Positions 1 through 8,453 of a DNA stretch of 22,798 bases are shown here, in pieces. The notes under the pieces were generated by a model. The model made no database searches, was not told where the DNA came from, and was given only the letters and a program-made list of their open reading frames with translations. Source of the stretch: an uncultured Flavobacteriales bacterium (GTDB lineage Bacteria; Bacteroidota; Bacteroidia; Flavobacteriales_E; Vicingaceae). Positions within the stretch are counted from its first letter, which is position 1; every line of letters starts with the position of its first letter. The DNA is taken from positions 1 to 22,798 of the forward strand of contig CALALS010000001.1 of assembly GCA_937925525.1 (NCBI GenBank), in the 5' to 3' direction. Position numbers and translations under genes: made by a program.

Positions 1-509
1 TTGAAAAGGATAATATTGATTACAAAGGCTTTGTGTTTATTGGTTTAATGAATGTTAATGGAGATCCTTTTGTAATTGAGTATAACGTGCGAATGGGCGA
101 CCCAGAAACGGAAGCGGTTTTACCAAGAATCGAATCTGATTTATTAGAAACCTTTGAAGCAGTTGCCAATCAAAAACTGAATGAAGTTGAGTTTAAGTTG
201 TCGGATAAAACAGCTGCAACTGTTATTATGGTTTCAGGAGGTTATCCCGAAGCTTACGAAAAAGGAAAAGAGATTAGCGGCTTAGATAAGCCAACAGACA
301 GCATTGTTTTTCATGCCGGAACTAAACTAAATGAAGGCAAAGTATTAACCAGTGGCGGAAGAGTGTTAGCAATTACCTCTCTAGCAGATACTATGGAAGA
401 AGCGCTTCAGTTGTCTTATAAGACCGTTCAAAATATTACATTTGAAGGAGTAAATTTTAGAAAAGATATTGGACAGGATTTAAAGAAATATTTTCAATTG
501 AAACTATAA
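1..509 (+). CDS. purD: Phosphoribosylamine-glycine ligase, C-terminal part (truncated by window edge)
   Basis: PurD (GAR synthetase) joins glycine to phosphoribosylamine using ATP in step 2 of purine synthesis, in the cytosol. Only the last 168 or so codons are present. The frame is open from base 3, and the GTG at 33 is an internal valine, not a start. The fragment begins in the ATP-grasp core. The segment IEYNVRMGDPETE carries the Glu and Asn that coordinate magnesium in this family, followed by the usual 'LPRIESDL' stretch and the small C-terminal domain ending FQLKL. About 60 percent of a typical 420-residue protein lies upstream of the window. The stop TAA at 507-509 is followed by a palindromic repeat. 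Identity is based on strong family motifs. Confidence 0.95.
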   Translation, partial: EKDNIDYKGFVFIGLMNVNGDPFVIEYNVRMGDPETEAVLPRIESDLLETFEAVANQKLNEVEFKLSDKTAATVIMVSGGYPEAYEKGKEISGLDKPTDSIVFHAGTKLNEGKVLTSGGRVLAITSLADTMEEALQLSYKTVQNITFEGVNFRKDIGQDLKKYFQLKL

Positions 510-514
510 AAACA

Positions 515-571
515 GTCATGTTGAGCGGAGTCGAAACATGTAGCTCATCCTTCGACTCCGCTCAGGATGAC
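515..571. repeat. GC-rich REP-like palindromic repeat
   Basis: Two 21-base arms (515-535 and 551-571) are inverted copies matching at 19 of 21 positions, separated by a 15-base loop. The core of each arm is TGAGCGGAGTCGAA and its reverse complement. The two mismatches face each other at 520-521 and 565-566. It stands out as GC-rich in an AT-rich background and fills almost the whole purD-trpS gap. From general familiarity, this sequence resembles a dispersed intergenic repeat seen in many Bacteroidota genomes. No T-tract follows, so it is not a standard terminator, though it could form a strong transcript-end hairpin. Confidence 0.8.
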
Positions 572-581
572 AAAGTAAAAT

Positions 582-1556
582 ATGGCAAGAATATTAACAG
601 GCGTACAAAGTACAGGAACTCCACACTTGGGCAATTTATTGGGAGCAATGATTCCTGCAATTAATGCCGCTAATGAGGGAACAAATGAATCTTTTTTATT
701 TATTGCGGACTTACATTCTTATACTCAAATTAAGAATGGAGAAGAGCTAAGAGAAAGCACCTATTCTGTTGCTGCTGTTTGGTTAGCCTGTGGTTTAGAT
801 ACTAATAAAACTGTTTTTTACCGACAAAGTGATGTAACTGAAGTTACAGAGCTAACATGGTATTTGATGTGTTTTTATCCTTATCAGCGACTAACGCTTG
901 CACATTCTTTTAAAGATAAAGCCGACAGATTACAAGATGTAAATGCGGGATTATTCACCTATCCAATGCTTATGGCGGCAGATATTTTGTTGTATGATGC
1001 TGATATTGTTCCTGTGGGGAAAGACCAATTACAACATTTAGAAATGACAAGGGATGTAGCGGCTCGTTTTAATAATCAGATAGGTGAAGTGTTGGTTTTA
1101 CCGGAGCCAAAAGTTCAGGACGATACGATGCTTATTCCCGGAACGGATGGTGAAAAAATGAGTAAGTCTAGAAATAATTTCATTAATATCTTTTTACCTG
1201 ATAAGCAGTTAAGAAAACAGGTAATGGCTATTGAAACAGATAGCACTCCGCTTGAAGAACCAAAAAACCCGGACACTTGTAATGTGTTTCAATTGTATAA
1301 ACTTCTTGCTACCAAAGAAGAAGTTGCTGTAATGGATAAAAATTACAGAGCGGGCGGTTATGGTTATGGTCATGCGAAGCAAGCTTTTTATGAATTGCTT
1401 CTTACAAAATTTGAAAAAGAGCGAGCCAAGTATTTTGAGTTAATGGAAAACAAGTCGCTTTTAGATGAAGAATTAGCAAAAGGTGCTGCCAAAGCAAAAA
1501 TAGTGGCTCAAGGTGTTCTAAAACGCGTGAGAACAAGTTTGGGGTTAAAAGTATAA
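582..1556 (+). CDS. trpS: Tryptophan-tRNA ligase
   Basis: A cytosolic class I aminoacyl-tRNA synthetase that charges tRNA-Trp. At 324 residues it has normal bacterial TrpS length. The HIGH-type ATP site appears as TGTPHLGNLLGA (residues 11-22, PHLGN core) and the KMSKS loop is exact at 192-196 within GEKMSKSRNN. The tryptophan-pocket segment MAADILLYDADIVPVGKDQ lies around 131-149. The ATG at 582 gives the expected short N-terminus (MARILTGVQSTG) before the first motif. There is no clear Shine-Dalgarno sequence and no promoter match in the short gap, which is mostly occupied by the palindromic repeat. The gene ends two bases before the stop codon of the convergent cupin gene, with no terminator between them. 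Confidence 0.97.
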   Translation: MARILTGVQSTGTPHLGNLLGAMIPAINAANEGTNESFLFIADLHSYTQIKNGEELRESTYSVAAVWLACGLDTNKTVFYRQSDVTEVTELTWYLMCFYPYQRLTLAHSFKDKADRLQDVNAGLFTYPMLMAADILLYDADIVPVGKDQLQHLEMTRDVAARFNNQIGEVLVLPEPKVQDDTMLIPGTDGEKMSKSRNNFINIFLPDKQLRKQVMAIETDSTPLEEPKNPDTCNVFQLYKLLATKEEVAVMDKNYRAGGYGYGHAKQAFYELLLTKFEKERAKYFELMENKSLLDEELAKGAAKAKIVAQGVLKRVRTSLGLKV

Positions 1557-1558
1557 AG

Positions 1559-2062
1559 TTATCTGGTCAGCTTGGTTATTATTTCTTTGTGAGCAGGATA
1601 TTCTTCAATTAATTTTTCTCTGTCAGCTAATTCAAAATCTCTAAAATCAAAACCCGGAGAAACTGTACAACCTACAAAAGAATAATTATTTGATTCTTTT
1701 ACGCTTGAAGCAAACCAACAATCAGCAGGAACTACATATTGCGGAACTTCTCCCTTTTCAATATTTCTCCCAATTTCAACAGCTTTATAATTTCCGTTTT
1801 GGTCTATTATGTGAACAATAAGTGGTGAGCCATCATAAAAATGCCACATTTCATCTTGCTTAATTCTATGGAAAGCGGAAAAGTTATCAGAGGTTAGCAA
1901 AAAGTAAATTCCGGTAGCGTAATTTCTTTCTCCTTCTATATCATTCCTTAAACTTTCTGGTTTTATAACTCCTTTACTTCGATATGTCTCCTTATAAAAC
2001 CCGCCTTCAGGGTGGGGGAGTAGCTCAAGTTGTTCTACAAGTTGTTTAATTTTGGAATGCAT
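1559..2062 (-). CDS. DUF985 (cupin_5) family protein
   Basis: A 167-residue small cupin of the DUF985 type, seen from the N-terminal signature LELLPHPEGGFYKETYRS, the central FSAFHRIKQDEMWHFYDG (residues 61-78, with H65, E71 and H74 as possible metal ligands) and the C-terminal VGCTVSPGFDFRDFEL. The fold is a single cupin barrel. The physiological role of the family is not established, so no substrate is assigned. Its ATG overlaps the stop of the upstream phosphatase gene by one base (TAATG), so the two are translationally coupled. Whether the cupin acts in the phosphatase pathway is unknown. The gene runs tail to tail with trpS. Confidence 0.88.
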   Translation of the reverse strand: MHSKIKQLVEQLELLPHPEGGFYKETYRSKGVIKPESLRNDIEGERNYATGIYFLLTSDNFSAFHRIKQDEMWHFYDGSPLIVHIIDQNGNYKAVEIGRNIEKGEVPQYVVPADCWFASSVKESNNYSFVGCTVSPGFDFRDFELADREKLIEEYPAHKEIITKLTR

Positions 2063-4350
2063 TATATTCTAACTCCTAAAATACAAATATCATCAGTCTG
2101 TTCGTTATTTCCCTTCCAATTTTCATACTCTGAGCGAACTAATTCATATTGTTTTTCCATTGGTTTTTGGTGGATGGAAAGCAGAAACTCTTTGAATTGA
2201 TTTTTCTTATATTTTTTATCATTCTCTCCTCCAAACTGGTCAGGAAATCCATCCGTGAAAAGATAAAGAATATCGTTTTCTTGCACTTTTATTTCATGTA
2301 AGTTAAAAGGGATAAAGTTTTCGGTGTAAGAAACACTTTGTTTATCTCCTTTTATTTCCATTATATTATTGTCTCTAACTATGAGTAACGAATTGTTTGC
2401 ACCGGCAAAGTGAAGTACTTTTTTTTCTTTATTCAACACACAATAGGCTGCATCCATCCCATCCATTAGAGTTCTTTTATTTGAATCTCCTTTAAAAAGA
2501 GATTGCAATTGATTGCTTACAAATTTTAACGAATCGGCCGGAGAATTAATTTCTTTCATTTTAAAAGATTGCCTAATTAAGCTACTGCACAACATGCTTA
2601 ACATCCCTCCAGGAACTCCATGACCTGTGCAGTCACCAATTATCATAGAGTGAAGCCGTTCTCCGTTACTGGTAATAATTTCATCTATTAAATAAAAGTC
2701 ACCGCTAATAATATCTTTAGGCTGATAAAAAATAAAGTAGTCTTTAAGAAATTTATCAATTATCTTTTTTTCGGGCAATATTACATCTTGAATTCTTTTA
2801 GCATAATTAATACTGTCCATTATGCTTTTATTTTTTTCTTCAAGAGCAAGGGTTCTGTCTTTTACTTTTATTTCTAATGTTTCATATAAAGCGGCATTAT
2901 GTAATGCCGAACCTGCGTAAGAGGCCAGGGTTTTTAAAACATCTAAATGGTAATCGTTATAGGCATTTTTTTCCATACATTGTACAGTAATAACACCTAT
3001 AACTTTATCGTTAACAATCATTGGGTAAAAAAGTAAGGAGTCAGGCATTTGCCCCATAGGAACCTTAATTTCTTTTACGTACTTTTTATACTCTTTTTTG
3101 TTATCATTTATGAAGATTTCTTTTTTGTTTTTGATACACCAAACTGAGTAGTTGTCATCATCATTCATTGGTACAAAAACTACCGGCTCTCTTTTTCCAC
3201 CTTCCATTTCATACTTATATTCTATCATGTTGGACTCAGGATGATAAATCCTTACACCAAACATTTCGGCATTCATTACTTTGTTTACATTTTGATGAAG
3301 GGTGATAAATATCTCTTCAAAACTTAAAGATGATGCCATTTGTTGACCAATTTCACTTAACAATTTAGTGTTGGCATAATTGGTTTCAAGTTTTTCTTTT
3401 TGGCTTAAGACTTCTTGTGTGCGTTGTTTTATTTGCTCCTCCATTGTTTCATACAGGTGAGCATTTTCAATTGCATTGGCTATATAAACAGATAAATTTC
3501 TTAAAAGATTAAGCTGGTAATTGTCGTAAGCTGATTTTTCAAAGCTTTGAACAGTTACTACCCCAATGACTTCTTCTTTTAGTTTTAAGGGCAAGTAAAT
3601 AATTGACTGTGAAGATTCTCCGGCTACGGGAGCAGATTTAACAGAGGTATAATTTTTTATTTCGTTATCGAAATCATTAATGATGATTTCTTTTTCTTCT
3701 TTAACACATAATACTGCCAATCGGGAATTGTCATTTAAGTCATAACCTGCGTTTTCAAGGACAATGCCCTTTTCAATTAGTCTTGGAAAGTTTAAGCGAT
3801 TAGTTTCTTTCTCAATTAATCCTACGCCAAAAGCTGTGGCATCCATAAGTCTGTTTACATTCTCGTAAACCTGGTCAATTAGTTTAGTAATAGACCTTGT
3901 AGAGCTTATTTGTCGACCAATTTCACTTAATACTCTGGCATTTTCATTACTACGTTTTAATTCTTCTTCTGATTCTTTGTTTTTAGAAATATCTTGAGCA
4001 ACGCCAATAAGTAAGTTTCCGTCTATTCTGGAGCTACTCCACTGTGTCCAGACAATTTTTCCGTCTTTCCTCTTTATTGGAGTTAATTCTAACTGAGAGC
4101 CATCAATAGGAATAATGCCTTTTGCCATGCCGGCAACTACCGACTTTCTTTTTTCTTTACCAAGACTGTTAAGGGTTTCGGTTTTTTCCCACCAATTATT
4201 ACCTAGTAGTTCATTTTGATCGTAACCAAGGATAGTATTAACAGCTTTGTTGGCAAAAACAACTTCGCCTTGTTCGTCACAAATAAGAACAATGGATTCC
4301 AATAAATTGAAATTTTCAAATTGAATTTTACTTTGTTGAATCGTAGTCAT
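2062..4350 (-). CDS. PAS-GAF-GAF-SpoIIE sensor phosphatase
   Basis: A 762-residue soluble signalling protein with no signal peptide or membrane segment. Domains in order: PAS (about 10-125, with ANKAVNTILGY), GAF 1 (about 137-298), a short helical linker, GAF 2 (about 327-490), a second linker, then a SpoIIE/PP2C-type Ser/Thr phosphatase (about 510-762). The metal-site aspartates are visible: SGDFY (D551), IGDCTGHGVPGG (D573), FTDGFPDQ (D700) and QTDDICILG (D753/D754). The catalytic domain therefore looks intact. The two GAF units resemble each other closely and probably arose by internal duplication. Members of this class usually dephosphorylate a partner or anti-sigma antagonist protein, but no such partner or kinase is encoded nearby, so target and ligand are unknown. 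The stop overlaps the start of the cupin gene. Confidence 0.9.
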   Translation of the reverse strand: MTTIQQSKIQFENFNLLESIVLICDEQGEVVFANKAVNTILGYDQNELLGNNWWEKTETLNSLGKEKRKSVVAGMAKGIIPIDGSQLELTPIKRKDGKIVWTQWSSSRIDGNLLIGVAQDISKNKESEEELKRSNENARVLSEIGRQISSTRSITKLIDQVYENVNRLMDATAFGVGLIEKETNRLNFPRLIEKGIVLENAGYDLNDNSRLAVLCVKEEKEIIINDFDNEIKNYTSVKSAPVAGESSQSIIYLPLKLKEEVIGVVTVQSFEKSAYDNYQLNLLRNLSVYIANAIENAHLYETMEEQIKQRTQEVLSQKEKLETNYANTKLLSEIGQQMASSLSFEEIFITLHQNVNKVMNAEMFGVRIYHPESNMIEYKYEMEGGKREPVVFVPMNDDDNYSVWCIKNKKEIFINDNKKEYKKYVKEIKVPMGQMPDSLLFYPMIVNDKVIGVITVQCMEKNAYNDYHLDVLKTLASYAGSALHNAALYETLEIKVKDRTLALEEKNKSIMDSINYAKRIQDVILPEKKIIDKFLKDYFIFYQPKDIISGDFYLIDEIITSNGERLHSMIIGDCTGHGVPGGMLSMLCSSLIRQSFKMKEINSPADSLKFVSNQLQSLFKGDSNKRTLMDGMDAAYCVLNKEKKVLHFAGANNSLLIVRDNNIMEIKGDKQSVSYTENFIPFNLHEIKVQENDILYLFTDGFPDQFGGENDKKYKKNQFKEFLLSIHQKPMEKQYELVRSEYENWKGNNEQTDDICILGVRI

Positions 4351-4373
4351 TTAATAAAGCAGTAAAACCGGTA

Positions 4374-4448
4374 TTTCAAGTGTAGTTTTTCTTGAAAAGG
4401 TTTAGCAAGATAAGGTATTTGAGTTATAGTAACAAGTTTAACTCAAAT
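4374..4448. repeat. Two adjacent small inverted repeats in the ompA-like/phosphatase gap
   Basis: The 118-base gap holds two hairpin-capable repeats. One is TTTCAAG (4374-4380) with CTTGAAA (4391-4397) around a 10-base loop. The other is a perfect 10-base pair, ATTTGAGTTA (4417-4426) with TAACTCAAAT (4439-4448), around a 12-base loop. The second lies just after the OmpA-like stop codon, in the right place for an mRNA 3' end, but no U-tract follows on the minus strand. The first lies in the probable leader of the phosphatase gene. AT-rich hairpins like these can arise by chance. Confidence 0.4.
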
Positions 4449-4468
4449 TCAGTATTTCTATTTGTAGG

Positions 4469-5446
4469 CTAGTTATCTTCTAAAATTTTAAGTAACTCAT
4501 CAATTTTTGGAGTTAATATAATTTCAGTTCTTCTGTTCTTCTTGCGAGCTTCTGCTGTATTTGAATTATCTAAAGGAACATACTCACTTCTTCCGGCAGC
4601 TATTAATCTTTCCGGCTTCACAGAACTGTTGCTTGTTATAATTTTTACTACTGAAGTAGCTCTTTTTACACTTAAATCCCAGTTGTCTTTTAAATCCCCT
4701 GAGCCTTTGTAAGGAACGTTGTCGGTATGTCCTTCAACCATTACATTAATATCAGTATTCTGCTCTAACACTTTTGCTAGTTTTTTAAGAACATCTGTTC
4801 CTTTTGAATTAACGGTGTAGCTACCGGATGCAAATAATAAGCTTTCTTCAAGCGAAACGTAAACTTTTCCATTTTTTTGTTCAATGGTTAAGCCATTGTT
4901 TTCAAAACCAAGTAGAGCTTGTTGTACTTTTTCTTTTAGCTCTCTAACGGCTTTGTCTTTATTAGCTAAAATTTGCTCTAACTCTTTTACTTTTGCTTCT
5001 CTATCTTTTAATTGCATGCTTTTCAAGTTTAGTTCTGCTTCTAAAGCTTTTAAAGCATCTTCTTTTTTCTGTAAATCGGCTTGAGTTTTAAGTAATTCTC
5101 CTGAAAGTTTTTGAGCTTCTAACTCATTACCCTTTTTTAGCTCTTCTAACTTTCGTTGTATTTCATCGTTTAGTCGGTTGATTTTATCGTATTGTTGCTC
5201 TTTAATCCTCAACGATTTCCCTAAAACACTTGTGTCTTTTTCTAGTGTAGCTTTGTGATTTTTGAGTTGGTCAACTAAGGCTGTTAGTTCTTTATTTTGC
5301 TCTTCAATATCTTTAACGGATGCTTTTAAAGCAGTTAGCTCATCATCACATTTTTGATATTTATCTTTAACTTCTTCATATTGTCTTGCAGGAACACAAG
5401 CAAACAACATCAATGGAAGGAAGTAAATAATAAATGACTTTTTCAT
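4469..5446 (-). CDS. OmpA-family lipoprotein with long coiled coil
   Basis: A 325-residue outer-membrane lipoprotein that probably tethers the envelope to peptidoglycan. The N-terminus has a lipoprotein signal with a lipobox ending at C17 (PLMLFAC). Residues about 22-180 are charged heptad-rich sequence predicted to form a long coiled coil, and 195-315 form an OmpA_C domain. The peptidoglycan-binding motif is MotB-like: EGHTDNVPYKG (D242), then NWDLSVKRA (R262) and KKNRRTEI near the end. D242 and R262 correspond to the diaminopimelate-contacting Asp and Arg of OmpA domains. The coiled coil could span periplasmic distance. It has 101 bases of upstream sequence without a convincing promoter. 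The specific name within this broad family cannot be decided. Confidence 0.88.
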   Translation of the reverse strand: MKKSFIIYFLPLMLFACVPARQYEEVKDKYQKCDDELTALKASVKDIEEQNKELTALVDQLKNHKATLEKDTSVLGKSLRIKEQQYDKINRLNDEIQRKLEELKKGNELEAQKLSGELLKTQADLQKKEDALKALEAELNLKSMQLKDREAKVKELEQILANKDKAVRELKEKVQQALLGFENNGLTIEQKNGKVYVSLEESLLFASGSYTVNSKGTDVLKKLAKVLEQNTDINVMVEGHTDNVPYKGSGDLKDNWDLSVKRATSVVKIITSNSSVKPERLIAAGRSEYVPLDNSNTAEARKKNRRTEIILTPKIDELLKILEDN

Positions 5447-5547
5447 ATTTTATAAAATTGAAGAATTACACAAAACTCTGAAAAAAGAGCTTGGGTTAAA
5501 CATATTTAAGTTTGAGATATCAACAGAATAACTTGTAAAAGTTGCTA

Positions 5548-7584
5548 TTACCAAATTACTACCCTCACGCTATCGTGTCTAAACATTCCGTCACCTTCTT
5601 TAACTCCCCAGGTTTCATAAAATTCCGGCATATTTGAAAGCGGCCCGTTAACTCTATATTGTCCGGGAGAGTGTGGGTCAGTGTTTACAAGTGTTCTAAG
5701 CATATCGTCTGTCATGTTTATTGCCCAAACTTGAGCCCAACCTAAGAAAAATCTTTGTGCCGGATTAAATCCATTGATTAGGTCATTTTCTTTTCCGTTA
5801 TATGCTTTTTTCATAGCGTGATAGCTCATTGTAAGCCCTCCAAAGTCTGCAATATTTTCTCCAAGAGTGAGTTGTCCGTTTACAAAAACTCCTTCCAATG
5901 GAGAAAATTCGTTAAACTGATTAACAAGACGTTGGGTATTTGCTTCAAATTTTGTTCTATCTTCTTCCGTCCACCAGTTTTGCATATTTCCGTTTTTATC
6001 GAATTTACTTCCTTGGTCATCAAATCCGTGCAAAAACTCATGTCCTATAACAGCTCCAATAGCTCCATAGTTAATGGCGTCATCAGCATCAGGCATAAAA
6101 AACGGAGGTTGTAAAATACCTGCAGGGAAAGTAATATCATTGTTAATTGGATGATAGAAAGCATTAACTATTTGCGGATATGTAGCCCACTCAGCTTTAT
6201 CTATCGGGTCATTTCTTTCGGCAATTTGCTTGTCAAAGTTAAATCGGTTCACGGCTAAGATGTTGTCGAAAAACGATTTGTCAGTAATTTCAAGTTTAGT
6301 GTAATCTTGCCATTTATCTGGGTAGCCTATTTTAAATTTAAATGATTCTAATTTTTCAAGCGCTAACTGTTTTGTAGAATCGCTCATCCATGTAAGATTC
6401 ATTAATCTTTCTTTAAATACATCCTGAATGTTTTTAACTATTGTTTGTATTCTTTCTTTAGATTCTTCTGAAAATGCAACTTTAACAAACTCCTGCCCAA
6501 CAATTTCTGAAAGGTTTCTATTACCCATTTCAATCATTCTTTCCCATCTTGGTTTTTGTTCTTTCGTACCTCTTAAAACACCTGAGTAAAACTTAAAGTT
6601 TTCTTTTTCAAAATCAGAGGAGAGGTAGTTGGAGCCTGCTCTGATAACTCTCCATCTTAAATATGTTTTCCAGTCTTCTATTGAAATTTCTTTTAGTAGC
6701 TTATTTACTTCGGCAATATATTTTGGCTGAAGCACCACTATTTCATTTAGTTCTCCTAAATTATAAGTGTTAAACATTTTATCCCAACCTATATTTGGAT
6801 ATGTTTTTCTTAAATCTTCCTGGGAATATATGTTATACATTAACTCAAGATTTCGCCTTTCTACATTAGATAGTTGTGGAGTAACCAATTTTTTTTCTAT
6901 TGAAAAAATAGTTTTACTAGGTTGCTTGTCAGAAAGACCGGCTAGTTTAAAGCTATTATCAACAAATTTTAAGTACTCTTCTCTATACTTTTTAAATGCT
7001 TCATCTTCTTTTAAGTAATAATCTTTATTTGGTAAGCCTGTTTGGGCAAACCCAACAATAGGTAGTTTTCTTGAGTTATCTTTGAAGTCCACACTATATC
7101 CAAAATCAACAAGAGACTCTATACCACTTCTTATAAATTTTGCTGATAAAGGAATGATTTCATCATTTTTGGTTAATGCATTGATTTCATCAAAGTAGGG
7201 TTTTAAAGGCGCTATTCCTTCGGTATTTAGTTTGTTGGTGTCCATTGCGGTTCTGTAAAACGAACCTATTTTTTGAGAGTTAGTTCCTTTTTCAGCGTTT
7301 TTATTGGCAGCCGCATCTTCAAAAATTTTTCTAAGAATTTCGTTATTTCTGTCTCTTACAATGTTAAATGCTCCCCAAGTAGACTCTGATGGGGGGACAG
7401 GGTTGTTTTTTACCCAGTTACCTACCGCAAACTGGTAAAAGTTTTGGTTGGGCATGGCAGTAGAGTCAATATTGCTTAAGTCAAAGCCCAGCTCTTTTTC
7501 TTTTACCTCCTCTGATGGAGGTGTTTCGTTATTACAAGAAAATAAGAAAAGGGCTAGTGTTGATAGTAATAATACTTTTTTCAT
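5548..7584 (-). CDS. M13 family (neprilysin/PepO-like) metallopeptidase lipoprotein
   Basis: A 678-residue zinc endopeptidase, normal length for family M13. A lipoprotein signal ends at C17 (ALFLFSC), so it is exported and lipid-anchored. The large helical N-terminal M13 domain fills roughly 40-430. The catalytic half contains VNAFYHP (NAFY at 474-477, substrate binding), the zinc motif VIGHEFLHGFDD (H515, E516, H519) and the third zinc ligand in GENIADFGG (E576, with D580). Near the end, the conserved DPHSPGQYRVNGPLSN segment (H638, R644) supports full activity. It ends RVVIW. Family members cleave peptides; the natural substrate here is unknown. The gene is 50 bases downstream of murI on the same strand, and a shared transcript is possible. 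Confidence 0.93.
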   Translation of the reverse strand: MKKVLLLSTLALFLFSCNNETPPSEEVKEKELGFDLSNIDSTAMPNQNFYQFAVGNWVKNNPVPPSESTWGAFNIVRDRNNEILRKIFEDAAANKNAEKGTNSQKIGSFYRTAMDTNKLNTEGIAPLKPYFDEINALTKNDEIIPLSAKFIRSGIESLVDFGYSVDFKDNSRKLPIVGFAQTGLPNKDYYLKEDEAFKKYREEYLKFVDNSFKLAGLSDKQPSKTIFSIEKKLVTPQLSNVERRNLELMYNIYSQEDLRKTYPNIGWDKMFNTYNLGELNEIVVLQPKYIAEVNKLLKEISIEDWKTYLRWRVIRAGSNYLSSDFEKENFKFYSGVLRGTKEQKPRWERMIEMGNRNLSEIVGQEFVKVAFSEESKERIQTIVKNIQDVFKERLMNLTWMSDSTKQLALEKLESFKFKIGYPDKWQDYTKLEITDKSFFDNILAVNRFNFDKQIAERNDPIDKAEWATYPQIVNAFYHPINNDITFPAGILQPPFFMPDADDAINYGAIGAVIGHEFLHGFDDQGSKFDKNGNMQNWWTEEDRTKFEANTQRLVNQFNEFSPLEGVFVNGQLTLGENIADFGGLTMSYHAMKKAYNGKENDLINGFNPAQRFFLGWAQVWAINMTDDMLRTLVNTDPHSPGQYRVNGPLSNMPEFYETWGVKEGDGMFRHDSVRVVIW

Positions 7585-7634
7585 TTGTAGTGGAATTAGT
7601 AGGACTAAGATATAAAACTTTTGGGATAAATAGT

Positions 7635-8453
7635 TTAAAGCTTTATTTGTTTAAGTTTTATTGCTGAATGGAAAAATATTCTGGCAGTTTTTTCAAATAC
7701 GCTAGTATAGTCAGAAACAAAAAACTCATGTTTTGGATTTTTGTTTTTTAAATTGAGTAAATGTTTTTTAGTGAGTAATTTTTTTAATTCAGAGGCTACT
7801 AGCTTAGCAGAATCAATCACTTCAATACCATTTCCATAGTATTCTTTTATCTGTGATTTAATAATGGGGTAGTGAGTACATCCTAAAACAATGGCTTTTA
7901 TGTTTTTTAATTCATTTGAAGAAAGATAAACGGATAAAGTTTCTTTACTTATAATGGAGTTTTTAAAACCTTCTTCTATAATTGGCACCAATAAAGGTGT
8001 GGCTTTGGTTTTCACCTTAACAGTTGGGTTGATTTTTCGAATTGTGTTGGGGTAAATACAAGAATTAATAGTTGCTTTTGTGCCTATTACGCCTACTTCT
8101 TTTTTGCTATAATTATTGGCCACATAATTTGCTGTGGGTTCGATAACAGTAACTAAAATAGCTTTGTTTTTTATTTGTTTTGCTACGGTTTTAGCCGCAA
8201 CGGCTGATGCAGAGTTACATGCAATAACAACGCTCTTACAATTTTTTTTAAGTAAAAAATCTACAATATCTTGTGCGTATGATTTAATAGCTTCAGGAGA
8301 CTTTTCTCCATAAGGTAAATGCGCCAAGTCACCAAAGTATATTATTTTTTCGTTTGGAAGAGCTTTTTTTATAGCGTAAGCAACGGTTAATCCTCCGACT
8401 CCGGAGTCAAAAATTCCAATAGGATTTTCAGGTTTCAGGTTAGATTCTTTCAT
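7635..8453 (-). CDS. murI: Glutamate racemase
   Basis: Cytosolic MurI interconverts L- and D-glutamate, supplying D-Glu for peptidoglycan. With ATG at 8453 the product is 272 residues. Family features are IGIFDSGVGGLTV (catalytic D16, S17), the first catalytic cysteine in VVIACNSAS (C79) and the second in LGCTHYP (C192). An in-frame TTG at 8471 would add six residues, but it lies inside the stem of an intrinsic terminator, so the ATG is preferred. There is no room for a separate promoter between the terminator and the start, so expression appears to need readthrough from the ompH transcript. The upstream bamA/ompH block and the downstream M13 gene are on the same strand. Confidence 0.95.
   Translation of the reverse strand: MKESNLKPENPIGIFDSGVGGLTVAYAIKKALPNEKIIYFGDLAHLPYGEKSPEAIKSYAQDIVDFLLKKNCKSVVIACNSASAVAAKTVAKQIKNKAILVTVIEPTANYVANNYSKKEVGVIGTKATINSCIYPNTIRKINPTVKVKTKATPLLVPIIEEGFKNSIISKETLSVYLSSNELKNIKAIVLGCTHYPIIKSQIKEYYGNGIEVIDSAKLVASELKKLLTKKHLLNLKNKNPKHEFFVSDYTSVFEKTARIFFHSAIKLKQIKL

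Noticed and set aside
4377..4402. Promoter for the phosphatase gene (TACACTTG on the minus strand)
   Set aside because: One mismatch in the -7 box and no proper -33 TTG at the usual spacing; listed only as a weak possibility.
4884..5084. Open frame on the plus strand opposite the OmpA-like gene
   Set aside because: Ser/Phe-rich translation is the mirror of the coiled-coil coding sequence; no start context or family resemblance.
5447..5547. Promoter for the OmpA-like gene (TATGTTTA with an upstream TTG)
   Set aside because: Mismatched -7 box and a spacing of 16 bases; too weak to call.
5818..7018. Two plus-strand open frames (5818-6114 and 6767-7018) opposite the M13 gene
   Set aside because: They lie wholly within a gene with intact catalytic motifs and show no recognisable protein features.
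7635..7700. Loss of a C-terminal Cys-x-x-Trp ending in the M13 protein as a sign of decay
   Set aside because: Bacterial M13 enzymes often lack that cysteine, and all catalytic motifs are present.
8397..8408. Perfect palindrome GACTCCGGAGTC similar in look to the purD-trpS repeat
   Set aside because: It encodes the conserved DSGVGG motif of MurI, so codon constraint explains it.
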